The notes under the pieces: model-generated
Database searches by the model: none
What the model saw: only the letters and a program-made list of their open reading frames with translations
What the model was told of the DNA's origin: nothing
Shown: positions 54,824 through 64,000 of the stretch, piece by piece
How positions within the stretch are numbered: the first letter of the stretch is position 1
Layout of the letters: every line of letters starts with the position of its first letter
Position numbers and translations under genes: made by a program
From: Agarophyton chilense
Lineage: Eukaryota > Rhodophyta > Florideophyceae > Gracilariales > Gracilariaceae
Direction of reading: 5' to 3'
Assembly (NCBI GenBank): GCA_030374765.1
Contig: JARGXX010000095.1
Coordinates: 1,302,001-1,366,000 of the forward strand
DNA: 64,000 nucleotides

Positions 54824-55532
54824 TGGTCAATTTCTTTAACTTCATGTTTCCAATATCCATCGGTACAGGTCCTTGAGATGATCCTGAGGTGCTCGCTTGC
54901 CTGCCAAACCGTGCCTGCCCACCCCGACGAAAAGCTGACTCAACACGTTCTGCATCTTTCATGGCTTCAATTAAGGACTGGTAATCATTGGTGCAGAGTT
55001 CTTTCCAAATGAAGCTCTTCAATCCTCTGGTATATCGATCGAGCTGTTCTTCCATACTGATATTGGGAATATCAAGAACAATTTTTAAGAAGTCCTCATT
55101 ATACTGCTGGACATCTTTGTATTGTTTCCACTTACTAAGCTTATCCCTTGCAAGCTTTTCTTTGTTCACAGTAGTAAATCTCTTTTTCAGATGCTCGAAG
55201 AGGTCACCGAGAGAAGTCAACTTTAGTCCATTGCGATGTTGGGCTAGATACCACTCATGCGCTGCGCTACTAATGTAACTGAGCGCAATTGGTATGGCTT
55301 TTTCGTCAGGGGTTCCTTCAAGGTAATTACGGACATGAGTTATCCAACTTTCAATATTCTGCTTGCCAGAAAAGGTTGCTGGTTTATTAATCTTCGCAGC
55401 GGACGAGGAGCTTCCAGAACTCGCCAGTACGGCCATTGAAGATTCCAACGCTGATATCTTGGTCTGAGCTTCCAACTCTAATCTTTCCATTTTTCCTCGA
55501 GTTTCTTCCAAGGCGCGAGCCATACTTTGCAT
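54824..55532 (-). pseudogene. E gag, main part, split from its end by C2
   Basis: Starts at ATG 55532. It has an N-terminal coiled-coil-like segment (LEETRGKMERLELEAQ), a Ser-rich hinge, and then a retrotransposon gag/capsid domain (FSGKQNIESWITHVRNYL to the EAMKDAERVESAF region, about residues 50-205). A linker continues to 54824. The frame continues at 43086 after removal of C2 and one TTCCT copy. It would have bound RNA and formed the particle, and is disrupted only by C2. Confidence 0.92.
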
Positions 55533-56413
55533 AATCTGGTTTGCACGGACTTAGGGGGGGGTGCCAGGAATGACCGGGGTCGATGCCATTGCGTAAACTG
55601 TTAGAGTGAGAAAACCTTCGAAATTGGTCTGAAATCGAGGGTCCGACCAAATAAATTAGAGAATTTTTTGATCCTATACCAGTTCGGGCAGGGCGTGTGG
55701 CCTAGTGGGTATGGGCCGCGGTCTGCAACTAAAAGGTCTTGAGTTCAATAAAGGGTTGAACGACCTATTCTTAAAAATCTTTGATTTTTCGATGGTTTCT
55801 GCAATTTCAAATTCAGATGTCAGAGAGCAGGGTTTTGAACCCTTCTCCTGGATTTGTGGCAAAAATGAGCAGTTTGCGAGAAATAGTATGGGTAGTACTT
55901 GCGCAACAACTTCGTTGGTATTTACTTGAAATAAGCTTGTTCACAGCGGTTTTCTCTCCTACCTGCGGTTGACTGCTGTGAAGCTTTGATAGCATCTGAG
56001 CTCGATCCGGTGTTTAACAAATATTCTTGACAAGGAGCCGACTGCGGCGGCAGTCTGAACTGTAGTTGGGGTACGTGATTCTAGGGAATGAAATGCTCGA
56101 AATCCGTGGTATCTGTTGAGGTTGATCTGGGGTGGCGGCGGTAGCGGAGGCGAAGACGGTAGTTCGGCCAAGATGTTGATGGCGTAGACGGTGATTCTCT
56201 GAGGACGGCTTGCTGGTTGTATAATGACGGTGGTACCTGGGAACGTATTGAGCTCACCGGAAACCCGCACAGAGGCGGCAGGAATCAACAGTCGGTAACG
56301 ATCTGGATTTCTGTGGCTCATTCCGACCCAGCGAATTTTGTAGAGCAGAATCCTGTAGGGCTGAATGGGAGCCAGTTTCAGGTGAGCGCAATATTAATTG
56401 CAATGGCTGCCAA
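55533..56413 (-). other. E leader with unassigned primer site
   Basis: About 880 bp between the 5' LTR and gag. On the minus strand the LTR is followed by TTGGCAGCCATTGC, a possible primer site starting TGG; I cannot name the tRNA. It contains a tRNA-like stretch at 55691-55765 on the plus strand. No gene seen. Confidence 0.6.
55691..55765 (+). other. Degenerate tRNA-like sequence with A and B boxes
   Basis: TGGCCTAGTGGG (55698-55709) fits an RNA polymerase III A box, and GAGTTCAATAA (55741-55751) lies where a B box would be. The middle has CTGCAAC like a Cys anticodon loop. The stems pair poorly, so a SINE or tRNA remnant is more likely than a working tRNA gene. Confidence 0.25.
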
Positions 56414-57736
56414 TGTTAGAACACTGGTCAGTGATTGAAAAGGCGAGTGATCGTGACGGCTGAGGTGAAAGTCGGCCGGTCGACCAGGGTTTATATAGAC
56501 TATTGAACCTTCGAAGAAGAGGTCATAAAGAGTGTTTTCTAATGTAGCATTCTAATTGGGTGCCGTGTGAAACATGGTTGCTTCCACGAGGTTCAATCGG
56601 GCATGCGTGTCCAATGCCTCGTTGTCACTTGCTCGATGATGCTGACAGTGGCAGCTTTGTTGATTGTGACAAGAATGTCATCTCTAAAGACATTGTGACG
56701 TGTGAGATGACAATGGTCCTTGAAATGACGATTAGGGTTAAAATGGATTATGGGACTGGACCGCCAAAGCACTGAAACTCAAATAACATACTTAAAGCAT
56801 AGTATAACTAAATCATTATGAAGAGCAACGTCCTCCAGGGAGGTTTTTGGGGACTTGAGTTTTTTCCAGAGCCTCCGGCGTGCAATCTCGTTATGAGTAG
56901 GAGTAATACGTTTTCACGGCGACACCCGGAACGCCGGTGATGCACCGGAGGGACCGGGTGCCATACACGTGGCGGCAGCGCCCGCACGACACGTGGCCGC
57001 CAGATTGGCCCCTTTTATTAGACGGACATTTAGCTATTTAGGATAGACATTATTTATTCTATTCTACGGTGACTACAGTACTTAGGCCGCCGGCCTCGCG
57101 GCCGCCGGTCCAGTAAAGTCTCCCCAACAAGTGTGATCTTGGTCTTCCAGATCTTGGCTCTGGGTCGAACCGCCTGCGCGGATATACAATTCCTTACGGA
57201 CGGATTTCCCGTGGTGCACGGCTTCCCAAACCCCTTGGACGTTCAAGCAGCGTTCGTGTGTTGGGTATCTATTCCCACTTTCGTGGTTCCGCCCGTGTAT
57301 ACGGTTTGCTACACCCGGCAGTGCCGGCTATTCCCGAGTCCTCTCTTGCGACTCGTGGTCAGCCTCGCCCTCTTGCCTCCGTTCGCATTTTCCTTCCCTT
57401 TTCCTCCCCTTCATTGGGCAATTCCCGCTCTTGCGGCTCGCACTGACACCTGTCGTGCTCGCCACTCTCGTGGGTTTTGCCTCCTCAAAGGATACGCAAG
57501 CACCGCATTACGCGGATATTCTCGGCTTCTTTCAGCCTCCCTGCGCCCGTCGCGACGGTTCGGCTCCGGCTTACACCCGGCATTGCGCGCCGATCCCTGG
57601 GAGGGCTCTACCGCGCCGGTCACCTCGTGAGAGGAAGATCCGGACGTCTTCGTAGGTTTTCCCCCTTGGGGGCATTGTCCTACACATAACATAAATGCGT
57701 AACATAATTGACTAAGAATCATCTGAATTCCTCACA
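56414..57736 (-). repeat. 5' LTR of E, interrupted by a solo LTR
   Basis: Two parts (56414-56818 and 57690-57736) match the LTR at 38222-38673 with scattered substitutions. It ends CTCACA where the other ends CTAACA. The TATA box is at 56490-56498 on the minus strand. Confidence 0.9.
56819..57684 (+). repeat. Solo D-type gypsy LTR in the E LTR
   Basis: An 866-bp LTR (TGAAGAG to CCTACA) flanked by CATTA (56814-56818) and CATAA (57685-57689). The empty site CATAA is seen in the other E LTR, so the left copy has one mutation. It is the same family as the C0 LTR at 35880. Confidence 0.9.
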
Positions 57737-57741
57737 GAAGA

Positions 57742-58897
57742 CCCCATTTTGGTGTTCGATTTCCTTGCGAGGTTCGTCACCGAAGCGAATATTCTCGGTA
57801 TGACCGAAGGACAGGCGTTTATTGCACTCCCGTACTTTATGAAAGGCCTCGCCGAGGATCAATACAACTCTGTAAGAGGTTCGTCTAGAGCCTCCGAAGG
57901 AGGGGTAACCTGCTGGCCAGAAGCAGTACAATACCTCTTGAGGTCCTACGTCACTAATCACGCGATTTAGTAGGCCATTCTCGCTCTTCGCGATACGCGC
58001 CAGAAGTCTGGAGAAACGGAAACCGAATTCTCGGTGCGCCTGAACAAGGCTTTCCACCGTAGTGGGAACGTACACTCCGCCGGAGAGCGCTGCACCATGT
58101 TCATCGATGGACTGAACCTCGCTATCCGAACACTAGTGGCCCGTTACCGGGAAGACCGAAGGAAGACCACGTATCTGTAGTTGGTCCAAGACGCGCAAGC
58201 GGAAGGTGACGCTTTAAGAGCTCGTGCCCCCGGACACAGGTCGCGAACCACCAAGGCGTTGGTGATGGAAACGAAGTTGCCATCCCTATCGCTGATTGCG
58301 AGTGAGCGCCCCCAACAGGATCACGACAACGTACACTTCGCCCAAAGCGATATCTATTCGGTCCCGACAACCGAACTACCGTCTACGACAAACGACTCAT
58401 ATGACATGGCCCAGGATGGACCCCTGCTGTACGCAGACTCTCCCCGTGTTCACGGACCTCGCATCGCGTATTCAAACGGTGCTCTCCGACAGAGTCGCCC
58501 TGGATGGAAGGATACCCGCCAAGCGGTGAAGTTCACGGATGCTCGCTCCGGTTTGCAGCCCTCACGCCAGGGACTCATATGCCACATATGCTACGAACAC
58601 GGTCACATTTCACCGGACTGTATCCTCACCATGAGGGAAGTAGCCCGAGTAATCGGTAATTATGAGGCGTTGACCCCAGTGGAAAGGCGGATTGTTCCGA
58701 TGACGTCGTATCTTCGAGCGAAGATCGATTTTCCACGGAGTATTCCGGAGGCGAAACCGCGCAATGCGTTGCTTTACCCTGCCGAGCAGGCTCCCGACCA
58801 CCGCCCCGTTCCTTCAAACCCCGCCGCTGGCGCCCCGTTGCTAGTGATTCAGGATTCTGAGGCCCCGCCCCAGGCGGATGGGGCTCAGAAAAACTGA
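57742..58897 (+). pseudogene. C1 gag, 3' part, broken
   Basis: Resumes in phase after E. The capsid-like region matches C2 (ILGMTEGQAFIALPYF, SVRGSSRASEGGV), and the CCHC knuckle is CHICYEHGHISPDC near 58580. Stops: TAG TAG at 57968-57973 and TAG at 58178-58180. It ends at TGA 58895-58897, preceded by GAAAAAC. Confidence 0.88.
58888..58894 (+). promoter_or_regulatory. Candidate -1 frameshift site at C1 gag stop
   Basis: G AAA AAC is in gag phase, directly before TGA. The pol frame is -1 and open here. A compact hairpin TCTCCC/GGGAGA with a four-base loop follows 12 nt later (58907-58922). Confidence 0.5.
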
Positions 58898-61800
58898 TTT
58901 CGGGAGTCTCCCCTTCGGGAGAGGCGTACCCAACAGTGAGGTTGACGACGCCCGAGGCGTTTCCGCCTCGCTCCCCGGTCACAATCCTCACGAGGAAACA
59001 GGCCGTCTCAGACGTGTACTCTGAACACTTTGGTGTTCTACGTCGACCGTGGAAACGTGTTCTTAACGGCCGGTTCCCGGATAGAGTCTTAGTAATGGCC
59101 AAGCGCAATTAAAAGGTGTATGCCGACCTTGGCCTTTCTACCAAGTTTATGGTTCGAGTCCTTACTGTTTTGGACACAGGTGCTGGTCCGAATTTCATCG
59201 TGGAGTCGCTGCTGCCCCCGCCCTTGCGGTCTCAGATCCGCCTTCGCGTGGCGCCCGACGTCGCGGACGCGAATAACAACCCGTTGTCAACGGTTGGAAC
59301 CGTCGCTCTCGTCGTTCGCTTGGGCTCCTTCGTGGTGAAACTCGACTTTATTGTATGCCGGGAATTGGCTGCCCCCATCATCTTGGGATGTGACTTCTGT
59401 GACAGATTCGTTGACGCCATAAGGCCCCGCTTAAAGCGTGTTGAGATGGAAGACGGCTCGTCGGTCTCGATTGCCCGTCGTCCGCTGCGGAGTGCCTCCA
59501 AGAAGCACGTACCGCTCCCTGCCGCGCAGGAACCTCCACCCGCTTCTCGAGAGTCTACAAAGCTCCGCGTGGCTGCGTCTGTCCGAATCCCGCCAGAGTC
59601 CCAAGTATGGGTGCGTGTCACTTCCCGTCAACACGGTTTACGAGTCATTCAGCCTCTCTCATCTCTGTACGATGGATATCAACTCGCCGTGGCGAATGGA
59701 GTCGCGCAGATTGTCCCAGACAAGCCGTTCACCGTGCTCGTTGCCAATCTGGGCTCCACCCCCCCAGTCACTGGTGAAAAACCAAGTTATTGGATTGGTA
59801 ATGCCTCACCCCACCGCAATGGTCCCCACTAGGCTGACCGCTGCCGAAGTCCTCGGTCTCGTTCACTCTAAGGAGGGGGAGGAATCTGCCGTCCAATCAC
59901 CGAATGATTCGAAATCGCAACCTGCCGAATTAGAAAAGAAGCCCGTTCCGACGAGTTACGAACGGGTAGACCCCGTGAAAGAACTCGAGGAACTCGACCT
60001 CGGTCATGTACCGGAGTCACACCGTGAAAGTCTGCGTGAGATGTTACGGGAGTTTACCACAACGTGGGATGGCTCTCTTGGTGAGATAAATACAACGGAA
60101 CACCGGATAGATTTATTGCCGAACACCCGACCGGTGGCTCAACACCCTTACATGGCAGGTCCCAAGGCTTGAGAAGAGGAATAGTTCCAAGTGGACAAAA
60201 TGCTCCGAGCTGGAGTGATCGAACCGGCTCAGTCGCCGTGGGCATCCCCAGTGGTACTGGCTCCGAAACCCGATTGGTCCTGGCGCTTTTGCATCGACTA
60301 CCGTCGCTTGAATGATGTTACCGTCAAGGACGTGTATCCGATCCCACGAATGGATGAGTACATCGACTCTCTCGGCACTGCTACCGTGTTCACGGCTTTT
60401 AACGCCAATTGGGGATATTGGCAGGTTCCCCTTAGGGAGTAGGACCAAGATAAGACTGCGTTTGTCTGTCACTCGGGACTCTACCGTTTCATACGGATGC
60501 CTTTTGGTCTAACCAATGCTCCCGCTACCTTTCAGCGTGCTATCGACATTTTGTTGGCCCGCTTTAAGTGGCGTACTTGCCTCGTCTATTTGGACGATAT
60601 CATTGTATTCTCAGACAATCTGGATGACCATCTCACCCATGTCAGGGACATAATGACCACGCTACGTGATGCTGGAATAACCCTCAAACTGAGGAAATGT
60701 GAGTTCTTTCCCGATACTGTGAAGTATCTCGGGCACATTATCCGTCCCGGACGTGTAATGATCGAGGAAGCTCGAGTTAGGTCCCTTCGCAAGGCAAAAG
60801 AACCCGCTACCCAGACGGAACTGCGCTCCTTTCTAGGATTGGTCAACGTCTACCGACGGTTTATCCCTAACTTCGCTGACATCGCAGCCCCCTTGAACGC
60901 GCTTCTGCGGAAAGATCAACTACCGAAACTGGACCCCTTTACGTCCGCCCAGACGGATGCTTTTAACTCCCTTAGGGAGGCTGTCACATCAGCACCGATT
61001 CTATCGTTTCCGAAACCCGGACTACGGTTTTCCGTGGACACAGACTCTAGCGACTACCAGGTAGGCTGTGAGCTCTTTCAAACTACTCCCGAAGGAGAAC
61101 GCAAACCCATTGGGTACTGGTCACGCTCGCTCAATGTCCACGAGCGGAACTACTCCGTGTCGGAGAAGGAGAGCCTTGCAGTTGTGTGGGCCCTCTCTAC
61201 ACTCCGCCCCTACCTCATGGGTGTGCACTTTACCGTTTACACGGATCACTCGTCCCTACGATGGCTCATGACCATCTCGGAGCCGTCAGGCCGCTTAATG
61301 CGTTGGGCACTCCGCCTCGCGGAATATGACTTTGAAGTGATCTAAAAGAAGGGCACTCAGAACGCGAAAGCGGACGCGCTCTCGCGTTTACCCACGAATG
61401 GGGAAGCTCTAGCCGTCGATGACGAGGATATACCTTGCTTCGTCGTAGACGATGGAACACCGGGGGACCCGGATTGGTTACACGATAAATGGAACGAAAG
61501 CCCGGAATCGGACGATGATATTGAAGCATTGCTCGTCTCGGACGATTCAAAGAAACCCCCGCCGGGTGATTTTGTGCCGATACCCCCGGAGGAGATGGTC
61601 AGAGAACAGCAGGGTAACCCCTTCTGTACGAAGATTCGCGCCTGGCTTAATGGCGGTGCACAACTCCCTTTCGAGGTGAACGATCTTGGATACCTCGTCA
61701 GGACGGTTCAGTCATCACCACAAGTCGTGGTGCCACATACTCTACAGTCTAGAGTTTTGCATCTATCGCACTATGCGAAACTTTGTGGACACGCCGGTGG

Positions 61801-64000
61801 ACGGAAGCTCTACCTCACTTTGCGAAGGAACTTCTACTGGCCCGCCCTGGCGGTGGATTGCTACGCAACGGTGCGGTTTTGTACCGAATGTGCTAAGAAT
61901 CGGGTGAAACTTCGCAAGTACTCAACGAAGTTGAAACTATTCCCGGCACGGGCTCCTCTCGAGTTTGTCGCCCTTGACATCCTCGGCGAGCTCCTCACCA
62001 CACGACGTGGGCATAAGTTTTTACTCGTTATCACGGATCGTTTCTCAAAACTGGTTCGGACCGTACCTTTACGAAAGATATCCGCTTTCACGGTTGCACA
62101 AACATTTGTAACCCATTGGGTATTCGTCTACGGCCCGCCGGTTAATCTTCTATCCGATAACGGAAAACAGTTCGCATCGCGATTCTTCGAGGACGTGTGC
62201 AGGATTCTTGACATCAAGAACCTGTTCACAACGACCTATCACCCCCAGTGTAATGGGCAAGTGGAGCGGTTTAACCGAACGCTATTAGCGTCTCTCCGTT
62301 CTTACGTTGCCGACCACCCAAAGACATGGGATTTATATACCGACGCCTTGACGTTCGCGTACAATACGCAGGTACACCGTACTACGGGCTTGACTCCATT
62401 CGAACTGGTCTTGTCCCGCCCTCCGCCCGCTGTCGCGTTAGAACCCCAGCCCACGCTGGATGCTTTCCCTTCCGTGAAGGATTATCGCCACAGGTAAAAA
62501 GAGTGGCTTACGAAGCTGATCCCGGTCGCCCGAAGCTCGATGGCTCGTGCCCAAGCCGCTTACAAGCGTGATTTCGACTCTTGCGTACGCCGTAAGGCCC
62601 CGCCAATCAAAGCCGGTGTCTTCGTGTTCGTCCGTAAGGAGTACTGGAACCCTGAAAAGGAAAAGAAGCACAAGCTTTCTTCCGTCGCGGACGGTCCTTA
62701 CAAGGTCATTTCGGTGAAAGACGACACCATCGTGGTGGAAATTGTCGACGCTCATGAGCGGATCTCCCGCGAACGCGTTGTACTCGCCCCTCCACCGACG
62801 TTGGAAGTAACCGAAATGGGTCAACAATCCCTCTTTGAGGATGATGGTGCTCGGCACACAACAGTGGCTCAGCCCACTGCCGTGGTTTCCAGACCTTCTG
62901 CGTTACCACACCCTACCCGGGGACTCTCTGACTTGCCGATCTTATCGGACCAGGGCCAGAATGGCCTCTCTTCTCTCACGCCACGGCGCGGTGTCTACCC
63001 CCGCCCGTTGGGCGTTCCAACCACTCCCCATGCCGCTCCGTCTCAGGAGGGGGAGGAGGCTCATAACTCTCGTCGAGAGACGGAAACCGCTTCGTCGCGT
63101 CATGACAACCGTGGTGCACGGACTCCTGGACACACCAGCAAGAACAACGGTGATCCGGACGTCCCGTCTACCGACGTGCCATCTCCGCATTTGCGCGCTA
63201 CAGCCGTTGCGGAACCCTCTATGGGAAGCGCCACCGCCTCTGCGTCTGATCGCACTCCCCACGGGGACTCTACTCGACAGGACGCACCACGTAGTGGAAA
63301 CCCTCTCGCCGAAGCGAAACCGAAATCGTCGCAGGATGCTGTTCGCCCTCGCGATACTGGACCGGCTATGCCGTCGAGCGTTGACCCGCAGCCCGTGGGT
63401 CACGGTTCGTCGACACCAGCTACGCTGGAAAACTTAGAGCACGCCCTCGCAGGCCCCTCTAAGCCGAATCGATCGGAAGTGGTCCCTCGTACTGTACGGC
63501 AGGACACACCGGCTAAGCCGGGCAAGCACACCGTAGCAGACGGGAGATTCACACCCAGCACGCTTGATGCTGGTTCAGAACCCGCGCGCGGTGGCGGACG
63601 CACTCCGAGTGTCTCGGTTGACCCCGACCGCGTTGTCGAAAGCGCACCGGTCACCCTGGAGAATGTTCCCGTCAAGGACGGAAGCACCTCGTCGCCGAGT
63701 GAAGTTGAACCCTCGAAAGGGATAGTTGAGGACGAACTCGCTCCCCGCAGGGGTTCCTCGCCGCGCACTTCGCCGCCCGTTGGTGAGGAAGGCACGGTTT
63801 ACCCGGAGTTGCACGCCCGTCGCGGTACTTTGTCGCCCAAGCGAGCAGACATACCGGCAGCGCCGTTGCACACGCCCTCACGTGAGGAGGCGGAACGCAG
63901 CTCGGCGCGGAGTACTTTCAGCCATCAGCCGGACGTGTCACGTGACCAGACGACACCCGGCTCGGGAGATACGCCAATCAACGCCCAAGGCGGCTCACCC
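58888..64000 (+). pseudogene. C1 pol (PR-RT-RH-INT-linker), multiple lesions
   Basis: Same plan as C2 pol: protease LDTGAGPN (about 59173), RT YLDD (about 60590), RNase H (VDTDSSDYQ, YTDHSSLRW), integrase HHCC (CTECAKNR) and DDE (ALDILGEL, LLSDNGKQF, GQVERFNR), then a Ser/Pro-rich linker open to the window edge. Lesions: TAA 59110, a one-base gain in a C7 run near 59760, TGA 60170, TAG 60182, TAG 60440, TAA 61343 and TAA 62495. The linker from 62498 on is unbroken in one frame for about 500 codons. The chromodomain and 3' end lie beyond the window. Confidence 0.9.

Larger units (their letters stand above)
38222..57736 (-). mobile_element. Gypsy chromovirus E, minus strand, hosting C2
   Basis: LTRs at 38222-38673 and 56414-57736 (the latter carries a solo D LTR), both TGTTAG to CTAACA/CTCACA. 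The target duplication is GAAGA (38217-38221 and 57737-57741). Gag lies at 54824-55532 and 42980-43081, split by C2; pol is at 39330-43013; a downstream frame is at 38709-39329. Without C2 and the solo LTR it is about 6.9 kb. It is visibly more AT-rich than the C elements around it. Confidence 0.92.
36293..64000 (+). mobile_element. Gypsy chromovirus C1, interrupted by E
   Basis: LTR 36293-37087, leader, gag 37248-38221, then E (38222-57736), gag resumed at 57742-58897, and pol to the window end. The gag frame continues in phase across E once one copy of the GAAGA duplication is removed. Many nonsense codons mark C1 as a dead element. Its 3' LTR and any antisense gene would lie beyond the window. 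Confidence 0.88.

Noticed and set aside
55818-55850. GGGTTTTGAACCC palindrome in the E leader as a second tRNA T-arm
   Set aside because: No acceptor stem or anticodon arm lies at a proper distance. A short palindrome by chance.
1-64000. Envelope gene or host gene
   Set aside because: No frame with a signal peptide plus a membrane anchor is found between pol and the 3' LTR, and every long frame is assigned to a retrotransposon.

Overview
The window looks like transposon-packed eukaryotic DNA. I see no host gene, rRNA or CRISPR array. Almost every base belongs to LTR retrotransposons of two Ty1/copia families (called A and B here) and several Ty3/gypsy chromovirus families (C0/D, C1, C2 and E), inserted into each other several layers deep. 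The genome is eukaryotic: pol order is PR-INT-RT-RH (copia) and PR-RT-RH-INT-chromodomain (gypsy), primer sites match an internal part of initiator tRNA-Met, and target duplications are 5 bp. A filamentous protist such as an oomycete, or a fungus, would fit; the sequence alone does not decide it.

Left half (1-32972), copia. A truncated A copy (1-2231, minus) is followed by a rearranged B complex (2232-20143). There, forward LTR-gag-PR-INT segments alternate with inverted LTR-pol segments, and a block of about 6.64 kb is tandemly duplicated. A solo A LTR (2380-3052) sits in the first B LTR. From 20144 to 32972 lies a nest of A elements on the minus strand. Its inner member (22109-28663) has matching 673-bp LTRs, a CCAAA target duplication and one unbroken 1433-codon gag-pol frame, so it is the youngest and best candidate for an active element. 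The host A copies around it are broken by a small deletion, larger deletions and a truncated LTR.

Right half (32973-64000), gypsy. C0 (32973-36292) is the 3' end of an element: chromodomain, an antisense gene, and part of an LTR. C1 (36293 to the window end) begins within that LTR. Element E (38222-57736, minus) sits in the gag gene of C1 with duplication GAAGA. Element C2 (43087-54818, plus) sits in the gag zinc knuckle of E with duplication TTCCT. A solo D-type LTR (56819-57684) sits in the 5' LTR of E with duplication CATAA/CATTA.

How the genes work together: gag proteins package the RNA, protease matures the polyprotein, RT/RNase H copies it, and integrase inserts it. In the gypsy elements a C-terminal chromodomain probably steers insertion to marked chromatin. 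E and the C elements place pol in the -1 frame. E has a textbook slippery heptamer with a 9-bp hairpin; the C elements have a weaker heptamer at the gag stop codon. The most unusual gene is a protein of about 600 residues on the antisense strand between pol and the 3' LTR. It is conserved between the diverged C0 and C2 copies with clear silent-site divergence, and I cannot assign it to any family.
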